In this document: in pieces, positions 38,677-49,369 of the stretch
Position numbering within the stretch: the first letter of the stretch is position 1
How the letters are laid out: each line of letters opens with the position of its first letter
Source: Hygrocybe punicea
Lineage: Eukaryota; Basidiomycota; Agaricomycetes; Agaricales; Hygrophoraceae
DNA: 64,000 nucleotides
NCBI GenBank assembly: GCA_963556145.1
Contig: OY744465.1
Span: 4,960,001 to 5,024,000, forward strand
Direction of reading: 5' to 3'
Position numbers and translations under genes: made by a program
The notes under the pieces: generated by a model
What the model saw: only the letters and a program-made list of their open reading frames with translations
The model's database searches: none
Told to the model about the DNA's origin: nothing

Positions 38677-39713
38677 TAGGCAATGACACGGGTACGGGTA
38701 ACCCGCGCGGGTTGCGGGTACGGGTACTGCCGGGTACGGGTACGGGTTACCTTTTTTGGACCTGGGCAAAACCCGTACCCGTGACCGCGGGTCTTGGCAT
38801 ACCCGCATGTCAGCATCAACACAAACGGACACAACAACCCAGCAGCAACCGCTTACCAACACCGTTTTCAAGTGCCCACCACCTCTGCCTCGACGCAAAC
38901 ACCACCAATGGCGTCCCAAATGGCCTCATCCTCGCGCAAAACCGTGTCCCAACATGGAGACGCATCATGCTCCCGCGTCAGCCCCAAACACACCGTCCCC
39001 GCTGCAAAACGCGTCCAAACGCGTCTCAAGTCCCACCCTGGCCCCAAACCCCGCGCCCGTGCAAGAAATCGCGTTCAAACGCGTCCCAGACCGTGGTCCC
39101 ACAACACCCGACAATTTGACGCCCACACAGGCCCCAAAACCTGTGCCCGTGCAACAGAACGTGCCCAAACGCGCTCCAGACCCCGTTCCCCCCAATTACA
39201 TGCCCACACGCGCCCACAGCCCAGAATCACGACGCCACCGTCCAGACGCCACAACTGCAAATGCCAAGGCTCAATGGCATCGAAACGCGGGCTGACGCGT
39301 ACGCAAGGTTCGAGACGACAAAGGAGGATGAGAGGAAGGGGAGAATGGGAGATGGTGTGGGGAACGAGGAGATGGATACGATGGGCAAGATTCTCTCGCC
39401 CACGAGACCACCTGTCGCCTGGTTCCCAGCCCCCCCCACTCCCCACGAGAACCACCCGTCGCGTGGCTCCCAGCCCCCCCACTCCTCGCGTTTGCACAGC
39501 GCCACGTCAATTGACGTGCGTGTCAGCAACGCGAGGTAGATGTGGGCTGGAACCCGCCGGGTTTCCTGCGCGGGTCAATACCCGTACCAGACCCGCCGCT
39601 ACCCGCCATCTACCCGCTGAAAAAAGACCCGTGGGTAGACGGGTACGGGTTGGAGCGGGTCCGGGTCCGGGTCGGCCTCGGGACACCCGCGGGTATACCC
39701 GTGTCATTGCCTA
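38677..39713. mobile_element. hAT-like non-autonomous element inserted in pol
   Basis: Ends TAGGCAATGACACGGGTA at both sides (inverted). The 8-bp flanks ACAAATAC and ACGAATAC match at 7 of 8. Subterminal regions are dense in ACGGGTA/CCCGTA words, the same style as 16151-17329. It has no transposase; its long open frames are GC-rich noise. Confidence 0.85.
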
Positions 39714-39805
39714 ACGAATACGACATCATGACCCCACATCGTTTCTCTCTTCTCCCTTCTTCTTTTACCCACGATCATCCCATTGACCCTGATCACCTTG
39801 TGTAT

Positions 39806-40655
39806 TAATGACCTACCCTAATCTTTCTCTTCATATATATCATTTGTTTTCTTTTCTTCCCTTTTCTTCGCTCCTTACCTTCGCTCTCCCATGTCTGCCT
39901 CTGCTGTCTATCTTCCTTCTTCTCCATACCATCATCTTCTTCCTCCTCGTTTTCGCATCCCTCGTTCGAAACGCCGCCTCTGTGATCGTAGTGTTCGCTT
40001 CACCGTCGACCTCATGCGTCCTTCTTCCTTTGGCTCCATCCACCCCACGTCGTCCATCGCTCATCTTGGCATCGATCCTTTCTTCGCTCCCCGATCCTTC
40101 TACTCTGCGCGTCCCATTGGGCCTCCCCCTCCTGCTGTTCCTCCAACTGTTCCTGTTTGGTTCACCGATGACCCCGTCGATCCTTACCGCGAGTTCATCG
40201 ATTGTGCTGCCGTGTATGATTCCATTTTCCCTCCGGATAATCGGGACGATTCCCCTTGTTCCGGGGGCATTGTTACTTTTCACCCTGATTTAACCCCCGC
40301 TTCCGACCCCGTCTCTGATTCTGCGTCCCAAGACAATGTCATAGCCTGGGTCCAGAACATCATCGAAGACAATCAACGACGGTATCCTAATCCCTATGAT
40401 TACCCTCATCATCCGATCACCGCCGTCGATACATCATACACGCTTATACAAGCACTCAACAATACCACACAGCACAATCATCGGATCAGTTGTCTGCTGA
40501 CACCAGACCCACAATACAGCCGTTGGCCACCTCATTGGCACCCCAAAACGCATAGACCACGAAGCCAAGCAAGACGCCGTTCATCTCGGAGCTTGTCCTC
40601 CACGCAGCCACGCATGACAAAGAAGCTGGCCCTGAAGTCGTTCACTAGTATATAA
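39806..40655 (+). CDS. extra ORF(s) downstream of pol, running into the 3' LTR
   Basis: Two overlapping frames lie after pol. One (39808-40293, 161 aa) starts at an ATG that overlaps the pol stop as TAATG and is very hydrophobic at its front. The other (39891-40655, 254 aa) starts MSASAVYLPSSPYHH, crosses into the LTR and ends at the TAA inside the TATA box. The second frame's segment NPYDYPHHPITAV ... LIQALNN has a counterpart in the solo LTR at 47418-49071 (FPYSYPVPT ... MHALNN), so part of it is probably a real protein. Function is unknown. A membrane (Env-like) role is only a guess, based on hydrophobic stretches here and in the solo LTR. Confidence 0.5.
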
Positions 40656-40838
40656 TCAAGGACATTCATAGTCAGTACTCTTAAGTTTAGTCTAGCTACT
40701 CTTCCCCCGACCACTACCAGACACCCAGACTTCCCTCCCCTTAGTTTCTCTATCATTGTTTGTATCCGCTTTTATCTTAATCATCCTCGTTTGGTTTGTT
40801 GTTGCCGGAGTCCACTATAAGAACAGCGATCCGTAACA
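40271..40838 (+). repeat. 3' LTR of the chromovirus
   Basis: 568 bp partner of 32656-33223, about 98.6% identical by direct comparison. It is preceded by a short G tract (GGGGGCAT). Confidence 0.95.
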
Positions 40839-41115
40839 TGTAGATAGAGTACGTATAATTATTTATGCAATTGTAGTGCTTCAAATGGAAGCTTGGACAC
40901 TTCTAGAATGGCTTGTCGAACACTGTTCGGCCTGTTCGACAAGTGTTCAACAAGTGCATCATTAATAAACTCAATGCGCATTGTAAATCTAGCTACACCT
41001 CATAAACTGTACGTACCTTTATTTATGCAATTGTAATGCTTCAGATTGAAGTTTGAACACTTGTCAAAGAGCTTGTTGAACACTGTCCACCCTGTCTGAC
41101 CAGTGTTCGATGTTC
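40839..41115. repeat. hairpin-forming tandem repeat, right part
   Basis: Continues the array of 32005-32655. Shared words are TGTAGATAGAGTACGTAT, ATTTATGCAATTGTA, GGAAGCTTGGACACT and the GTTCGGCCTGTTCGAC palindrome. Confidence 0.8.
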
Positions 41116-41515
41116 CTCCCGCAAATAATTCTAATCCCTATTGCACAATATATGTATTTGTAGACACATTTCATATATGGTTGTCAATTACACTGGCACT
41201 TCCTCAGAATACAGCTGGGACACTGGTCGAACCCGTCACAGGGCAATCTTCACTGCCTTCCACTCATGTTAATTTGTAGTATTACTTATTCCCAATTTGG
41301 AACCTGTGATCCGGCTGCGTTATCGTTCTTTCTGATTGGGACAACAAATTCTCACAGTCAGCTCCGCCCAGTCACACGGTTTCATAATTATTCCCAGGGC
41401 TTCAAAATTGTTCCCACAGTTTCATAAAATTGTTCCCACAGCTTGGCAAATTAGAGTGTGACCCTGAGTTTGAGAATCCACCGTATAGAACGATTCCCTT
41501 ATAGGGACTCGTAAT

Positions 41516-42496
41516 TCTGGCAACCCTTCAACACCTTCTCAACAGATTCCCATATCACTCCCACCACCCTTGATCAAGCCACTTTCAGATACAGTCAATG
41601 TGCCAGCTGCACTTCAAAGGAAGACTGTCCAACCTACTGTGAAGGTTGCAGGTGCTCAATGCTCTGCTGGAGGAAAGGGCAAGGGCAATCAGGTTCCTGA
41701 CAAGCCTCCTGACAAGCCACATAGTCTCAAATGGCAGGGGGCCTATGATATTGTTCTGGCTTCTGTCAAAAAACCTGCAGTCATGCCACCGGTTCTGCAA
41801 ATTACTCTGTCAAGGACATTGAGGCTTTGCTTGATATCTTGGAAGAACTTGTTCCAACTTGGGAAACAGGCTGGAATACAGTTGCTGTCAAATTTAGGGA
41901 TCGGGCACTTGTGAACAGTAGACTGGATTGCAATGCTTCCTTGCTTGACAAAAAATTCAAACAGCTTGTCCGAATGGAGAAACCTACTGGTCATGCAGAT
42001 TGCCCTGCTTACATTGACCATGCACATGCAATATATGATGTGAATGGATGAAAAATTCATGACACATACCATTGATGATGACAACGATGATCTAATTGAG
42101 ATTTCGGATGACAGCGATCATGATGATACAACCTATGACAAGATCTTGGGTGGAAAATGTGAAGGTGAAGTTGTTGTCAAGCAGGAGTGTGGAGTTACTG
42201 TATCTTGTCATTCACAAACTGCCACTTTGGCATGCCTGAGTAAAAATGTTGGTAATGAGTTTCTCAAGACAATCTCAAGTGCTCTGGATCCCAGTTTCCA
42301 TGCTGCTATGACAGAGGAAAGGATGATGCACTCAATTCAAAACACTCAGATCCTCAGTCTCACCAACCAGCTCCATGATTCGCAGGCAATGATTGAGGCA
42401 CTCCGCACACATCTTTCCAATGTCGAATGTGATTGCAATGAAGCCACTCACAAACTAGATCAGGTGGAAATGATGGCATATATATGGGGTGCATGA
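41516..42496 (+). pseudogene. DUF6818-like (Myb/SANT-like) gene remnant
   Basis: A Ser/Pro-rich start (GNPSTPSQQIPISLPPP) leads to YSVKDIEALLDILEELVPTW and FKQLVRMEKPTGHADCPAYI, which match the DUF6818 pattern (helical Myb-like fold, KPTG signature). Then comes an acidic stretch (DDDNDDLIEISDDSDHDD) and a coiled coil (MMHSIQNTQILSLTNQLHDS). The three parts lie in different frames (start about 41570, 41827, 42044), needing introns I cannot place or frameshifts. Likely decayed. Confidence 0.5.
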
Positions 42497-43560
42497 CCTG
42501 TACACAAGTGCCAACTTCACTGTCAAGACATTTCATATGGGGATGGTGGAATGGCAACTATATGGGTTGGCAGCAATGAATCCAATCACACAGGAGATTC
42601 ACCCATGACAAAGCACATCACACACGACTTCACACCGGAGAAGACAGCTGAGTGATTCCTTGATTCTCCCCCCCACCCCCACCCTATCCCTGAAAAGATT
42701 CCCTGCTCTGCAATCTTTCGTTCTCTCACATCCTGTCTTTTGTTCTCTGGTGTCCTGTCTTTTTCACATTCCGAAACATATACCCACTCCTTCAAATTAA
42801 AAACAAAAAATCACCTCCACTCCTTATATCCTTTTCATTCTACTGTCTTGCTGTTGATACATTTATTTGAACATTGTTCTCCATAAAATTTCAATACATT
42901 GATTGTTGTTGAAAATAAAATCCATTTTGCAATGGTGAAAACAAGGGAAAATTTACGAAGAGGAGGCCACTGCCTCATAATGAGTGACACAGCTACACTG
43001 TCCAGGGGCTGGTGAAAGGGTGCACTGCAGTAATGTGAATGGAATCAAATACCAACTCTACCACAGTGCTGTACGAATTCTGAGGGGTTCAATCTCAATC
43101 CAAAAGGTTAATAAAAATACTCAGAGGTGCTCTGGATAGCTGTGATGATGTTTCCGATGTGTGCAATGTGTGCAATGTGCGTGGTGTGTGCGAAACAGCT
43201 GCAACGTTTTCGGTGTATAGGTAGCACTTTGTAGAAGGAATGCAAAGTTTTAATAGAGCACAGCAGAGCTATCGCATGGATGGCGCAGTAAAGAGGTGAT
43301 ATGATAGACTGGAATCAGGGGTATACAAGACGTCTCCCTAGTATGTAAACTATAGAGGGTATTTATGTGAAGTTGGTTGTTAGGACAATAAAGGGTGAAG
43401 AAGGCAAGACAAATAGACGGCGTGTGACAGAACTATGGTGCAATAGGGATGAAATGGAACTGAAACAAAGGGTATAGCACCATGCAAAGCAATTTCCAAA
43501 ATATCTAGAGGATAGGAGCTATAATGTTTGAAATAAGTGAAACATGTCGCTAGTAAAATG
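42497..43560. other. no supported gene
   Basis: AT-rich sequence downstream of the DUF6818-like remnant. Only short frames are present. Confidence 0.4.
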
Positions 43561-43983
43561 CAGGGGTTTTCTCCCAATGTATAATGGATTTAATTTGGGA
43601 TTTTTATTACAAGATGAATTCTTGGAAAAGTGCTGATATTTTTACATTGCAAGGTAAATATAATACATACCAACAAGTTTGATTATCCAAGGGTACAAAA
43701 ATTCTCAATGCAATCATATCTAATTCTGCTTTTAAAGCCCAGGGGTACAAAATACCCCTGAAAACTCCAAATGGTCCGAGTTTTCAGGGGTATTTTGTAC
43801 CCCTGGGCTTTAAAAGCAGAATTAGATATGATTGCATTGAGAATTTTTGTACCCCTGGATAATCAAACTTGTTGGTATGTATTATATTTACCTTGCAATG
43901 TAAAAATATCAGCACTTTTCCAAGAATTCATCTTGTAATAAAAATCCCAAATTAAATCCATTATACATTGGGAGAAAACCCTG
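43561..43983. mobile_element. 423 bp near-perfect palindrome (foldback MITE)
   Basis: Two arms of about 206 bp differ at only two positions that I see (one indel in the terminal CAGGGG, one A/G) and surround a 10-nt loop (43768-43777, CAAATGGTCC). It has no coding capacity. No target-site duplication is obvious. Confidence 0.85.
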
Positions 43984-44566
43984 TATATTGGCATGCCTGC
44001 TTCGACCAGCAGTGGGTTGAGCCAATGTGCTCACCGTTGTTGCCGGTATGCTATCCATGTACTATTACATTTCATAAGCTTATGTGCATGCAATGTACAG
44101 AATCACTCACTGCTTTGAGTTCATTGTGAACTAAGGTTGTGAACCACGTCACCCGCTGCATTTTACTACATGATGTCGCATAAAGACTTCCCTGGAACTG
44201 GAACAGAATTGGAATGGAATAGGGTGAATAGTAGAAGCATGGGTGATGTCAGAGAGGCTCGAAATATGTTTCTGAAGGGGCCGAAGAGCTCTGAAGAAAA
44301 TCGCCATAATGTTGAAGTATCGCCCGTATCACGCACATATTGCAGTTGCATCACAATGGAGATACATATAAATCGGGATGTTTCGCTGTGAATCACAGCA
44401 TGTCGAGGCTAGAATAGGTCCAATAGAATGTTTCCGTGCTTAGGGATGTGCACTGCATATCACTGGGCCAACAGGGTTGGGCCAGGGTCAACCCTGACCC
44501 GCTATCTCACAAATTGTCCATACACTCCAAAAAAAAAATCTAAAAAATTGTCCATACACAAGTATG
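43984..44566. other. no supported gene
   Basis: A GC-rich palindromic patch (TTGGGCCAGGGTCAACCCTG) at about 44470-44505 resembles one near 51130-51290. Possible worn element ends. Confidence 0.35.
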
Positions 44567-47500
44567 CTAATCCATATAGTTCTCATCATTAAAGTCAAAA
44601 TCTCCTACATATTTCTTCATTAGATCACCATCCACATGGAGGCGGCCATCCATGTATCCGGCACACAGTTTTTGAAGTCCTCCAAACTTTATTTTCTTCA
44701 TTTGTCGTTGTCGAGGATCATCAGTGCGTGCTGAAAGTGAAAAGGATTGCTCAGCAATGCATGTTGTTGCAGGTATAGCCAGGTAGTCATGAGCCATAAG
44801 ATGGAGAACTGGGTATTCAAATTGATACTATACCATAAATATGAGTCAAGATGAAGTCAATACCAGAGATGTATGTACCCCCACCAGGGAATTGGATTTG
44901 GACAATCTTCTCGTTGTAATCGTGGATGTTTCAGATAGCGTTCAAGTTCCTCAAAGGGATCCTTGTTCCCGAAAGCAGACTCAGGGTCAAGGTCATCAGA
45001 CTGGCCCTTTTTCTTCTGTTTTTTCTTAATCAATGACTCCATCCAGGAGTCGGTCGACGACAGAGCTACAGAGTTGGTCAACAAAAGATACACACTAATA
45101 TAAAAAGATACCGGGTCCAGTAACAGGTGTTGATAATGTTGGCACTGATTTCAGCTGAATTGCTTCATACTTTGCCTTATACATGAGAAACTGCCTGAAA
45201 CAGACCACTATTAGACCAATTTTAGTAGATAGATTGTGCACATACCTGTGCCTTGAACTGTGCCATACCAACATCTAAATATTCTTTATCCCAAGCAGCA
45301 TTGAGATATTCTCGTTTGAGGACTGGATCCAAGACTAGCATCATAAACTTGAGTGTCAACCGAACACAAAAAGATGACTTACTATGAGAAATAAAGTCAG
45401 CATCAGTGTCGTCAGCACGGCGATAATATTTCTCCAACAGTGCGATACCAGCTTTTAGGGCATGGTGCACGGGTTCATAGTCCTCGTCCTCAAGTAGCTC
45501 CTCCCATTCTGACATCAATAACTCCAGCATCAGTAAAACTCATGTACATGTTGCAAGCTGCTCATTTGAGAGCTTGTTGTGATGATCCGAAACAACCTGA
45601 AACAAATTAGTCAACTCAAAAAACAATACAATCACATACCTTTAGACAATTGTGCACGAGCTTGACAAGTTTCCACTCGGATGTAGTGAGGTGATAGTCG
45701 GCCCATGACTTGTTTTGGAGTGGTGGGAGATCTTCATTTTCATCAGCGGTGACACAGAAGTAGTTGATGGGCTGGTGCATGATCTTAGTGTGCTCTAAAC
45801 AGCAGACAAAAAAAAATAACATACCTTTTGAACGGCTAATACAGATTGAAGACAGTGGGACAAACTTCCCCACCACAAGCGAACCCACAAACGAAGCTCC
45901 AGGGGCTTGCAAGTATAAAGGTGGCAGGCATCTGCAAGCGACTCATGGACTCTCTCACTTGACACCCATACCTGATTCACGAAGGCAAGTACTTTGCCTA
46001 GAGTATCGCCTGGTTTGAAATCTACCAGTTGCGGCCATAGCCTTGAGATTGTCAGCTGAAGTGTCTACATCCAAGGAAATGTCGACATCTGCCTCATCAT
46101 CTACATTCGCATCCTTGCCATCACTGTCCTCCTCATGCCGAGCTTGCTTTTTCTTCTTCTTCTTCATTAAAGCTGGGATGCCAAGTGCTTGAATGAAGTG
46201 GAATGTGCCTCGATGCATTGAGTGATCAATGCACCTATATAGGTGATAGTGATAGTCAGCTTGAATCCTAACTATTCTGTCAAACAAGTGCATACTCACA
46301 GGATACAAACCTGTTTGGGTTTGAGCTGGCATTGCTTGGGATCGAGTGCTTGGCAGACAACTCATACAGCGACATCATTGGAACTGACACTGTCCCTGAC
46401 CATCCAACCCAACTATGTGAGTGTCGAGTATCAATTAGAAGTCACAAAGCAGCACAAATGTAGAGCCAATGTACTCACCCTCAATTCCAGCCGAAATTTT
46501 TGAGTGGTGGCAACTAAATCTTGCCCATTTAATTTGCCAGTGTGCCGTCCAACAGGAGATTTGAATTCGAGTAGGTGTTTTTTGAGTTCCCATTGCATAT
46601 CGTTATCCAGTGGTGAATTGATGAAAGAGATGCTATAGGATGTGAAGGGGCATCATTTTCGAGTAGACCACCCATCCCAGATAACGGATACCTTTGATGA
46701 GATACGCTAGGACTCGGTTAGTGCAGAACATGTTAAGAAAAACTCAATACACATGTCAATGATTTTGAGTGTAATGTCCTTGAGTTTTGCTACCTTTTCA
46801 TTGACTGAAGCAGTGATTGATGACTTGTGTGGAATGTTGTCATCTTAAACCTTGTGATTAAGATATGTGATGAACCCTTGGACCGCAGGTCATTCAACGA
46901 ACCGAAATGGCTACAACATGTTATGATCAAATGAATGCAAAAATGAAACTGACATTTACTAGATCACACATAGGAACAATTACGAGCATGTGCTCATGAA
47001 TGCCATTCTTTGTGACTGGGGGGACAGGTAGAGGTTTGGAGGCCATCTGGGTGTAATTCGTGATTGCTTGTTGATGTAACTGAGATCCACTTCAAAAATG
47101 TCAGCGATGCTGAAGATATCCACTACAGAACTCACGATTTCCCCTTGCCGCGTTCATTGGGTGGGATCCAACCTAGGGGTGTGGCCCAATTTTTTGGTGG
47201 GCTTGGTTGGAACCCATTGTCAACACAAGTACTCCAATATTCATCAAGGTCGCATATGTACAGAGACATTTAGTTGACATTATCCTGGCCAAAAACAAAA
47301 CAAAAGCCTACCTCACAAGATGTTGTCGTCGTGAACTGACATTGCCAGTGAAAAAGGCCTTGTTCTTGCTTCCATTCTTGTCGCTGAAGTGAGTGAAGTA
47401 TGTAATATGAACATTAATGTTACGTTTTTCAACTCCACAACTCCGATTCCGACTCTGTTACCCACCATGATGATTCTGCTTTATCACACCTTCCTTTATC

Positions 47501-49369
47501 GTTTCCTTTTACCTTTTGTCTTCTGTTGGACATCATTGTTTCTTCTTGTCCTTGTTCTCTTTTCTTCCTTTCTTCTAGAACAATCCAGACTGACCATGGA
47601 CACATCCCCACATTACCTTGCTGTACCCGAATAGTCTCCTTGCCGACGGACATCATCACTATTGTCTTTTCCCTTGCCCTGACATATTGTTGACTTCATC
47701 CCATGACAAACCGATTCACAATGGCTGTACTCCCGGCACAGCTCATTACCGTAATTGTTATTGGCAGCATTGCCATCACCTTCCTGATTGGTTTCTACTT
47801 CGTTATGATCTATCTTTGGCATTGGCACCGAAACCCTTCTGCCATTGATACACCTGACTTCCACCTTGACAATATATCGACACGTAATTGACAATTGCCA
47901 TTCTCGGATATTTGGTTTCCATATTCATACCCTGTGCCTACCATTATCCTCCCTGACGATCCGATGACATTCCTCACCTGCATGCATGCCCTGAACAATC
48001 CTCAATCACAGGACATTTCACTGTTCTCCCTAATCCAACCATCGCCGAAGCACATACCTTCAGACTTCAACCACAGACCATACAACTTCCCAATACAGTG
48101 AACCGACCCCTATCATTTATTGTTCACACGACATTGCTTCAATGCAGTACCCGACATCTTATTCCCACAGCTTGTCACTCGTGCCATGACTCGAAACCTG
48201 GGCCCACGTTCATTTATCCTTTTCCATCTATAACCTTGATACCTCCCACATTCGTTTATAACAATACCCTTTCTTGGACAAATACTGACATCAGGTGGAC
48301 CGCATTGTTCCACAGACAGGACAAGACATCACCCCTCAATACATCATTGACACAGACATCGTCATCCAGTACAGCTTATGCTGTTCACATGTCTGACCTC
48401 GACTAGCCCACTGTCTTGGTTGGTTTTTCCTCCATATATTCCTTTATTTTCTTTCATACCACCAACCTTGCTGCTATATCCACACTACCGCAAGACACTC
48501 CCTTCACCAATCCCACACTGGACGATACCCCTCTTCAACCCGACCGTGCATCACACTTGCCAGACTGCACATTTGCCCATTACAGCAAGTGTAAACCCCA
48601 AATAGGCAATTCTGTGCATCACATGATCCGATGACAAATCATCCGAGTCATCCGGACCTCTTCCATCCTCAATGACACCTGGGCCTCCAGTTGGATCACG
48701 AGAACATCAACATGAGGTCACCTCATGTACGCCTCATGGTGAACATATGGTGTAGTTGAACATGTTGTAGCTTCATGGTTGGATTCCCATTTACCTCCCC
48801 TCAAGTCCATTCACTATATCTACTGTCCTTGTTGTTAGTTCGGACTTTTTCTTCTTTCTTTTCCTTACATTTAGTCTGGTTCTTGGGGCAGACTCATCTT
48901 GTTTTGGGTAACCCCCACGGCTCGCAATGACATTAGACCTTGACCCCCTCCCCTCTTAGCAGTGTTGTCTTAGCTATAAGCAACAATGAAAACTGCTCTT
49001 CTCTCCTCTGGAAACCACTTCCCAGTTAAGTTGATTGTTGCTGGAGCCCGCTGCAGAAGCGATCTGTAACAATTAAGCAATACAGACTCAGAGAAATGGT
49101 ACTCACAGACAAAATCTGCAGAACCACCCTTTCACAAGGGTCTTCTTACTAGGATGGGATCCTTCCCCATCCTTGCCACAGAGACGAAGGTCTTTTGTTG
49201 TGTCATTCACATGCCATTGTAGATGCGGGTTCTTGGTGGCTTCAGAAGATAAGAACCTAGGGGTGTCAGCATAGAAGTGACGGTGGACAATCAGTGTCGG
49301 GGATACTAGTAGTAGTAGTAAAAGTGGAAATGAAAGTAAAATATCAAACTGCCATGTAAAACTGGACAA
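44567..49369 (-). pseudogene. hAT transposase remnant, split by a solo LTR
   Basis: Minus-strand fragments in transposase order. N-terminal BED-finger part: WFCRFC (about 49103-49130), continuing on the far side of the solo LTR as KNKAFFTGNVSSRRQHL (about 47300-47370). Middle: ISSKVSVIWDGWS-like and GRHTGKLNGQDLV near 46500-46720. Then ALKAGIALLEKYYRRADDTD and DPVLKREYLNAAWDKEYL (45222-45530), ERYLKHPRLQREDCPNPIPW (about 44860-44960), and the hAT dimerisation end MAHDYLAIPATTCIAEQSFS (44567-44797). Introns are likely but stops (one TGA and one TAA near 46850-46910) show decay. The terminal inverted repeats were not found. Confidence 0.75.
47418..49071 (+). mobile_element. solo LTR related to the chromovirus LTR
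   Basis: TGTTAC...GTAACA, 1654 bp, flanked by a perfect 5-bp duplication ATTAA (47413-47417 and 49072-49076). The end (GTTGCTGGAGCCCGCTGCAG, then GATCTGTAACA) matches the chromovirus LTR end with few changes, and TTTAGTCT near 48870 recalls its transcript start. It carries an ORF fragment with a strong membrane segment (MAVLPAQLITVIVIGSIAIT and on, from about 47721) and FPYSYP...ALNN near 47910-47998. It sits inside the BED-finger region of the hAT transposase. Confidence 0.8.

Larger units (their letters stand above)
32656..40838 (+). mobile_element. Ty3/gypsy chromovirus, full length
   Basis: Complete LTR retrotransposon: identical-length LTRs (568 bp), perfect 5-bp target duplication TGTAG (32651-32655 and 40839-40843), gag, then pol in the -1 frame with order protease, RT, RNase H, integrase, chromodomain, ASCH-like domain, then an extra ORF running into the 3' LTR. 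Pol has eight in-frame TGA, and a 1.04 kb hAT-like element sits near its end, so this copy is defective. Confidence 0.93.

Noticed and set aside
38794..39714. 306-aa ORF inside the 1.04 kb element
   Set aside because: Arg/Pro/Thr-rich translation of GC-rich subterminal repeats; no domain, and it ends in the terminal repeat.
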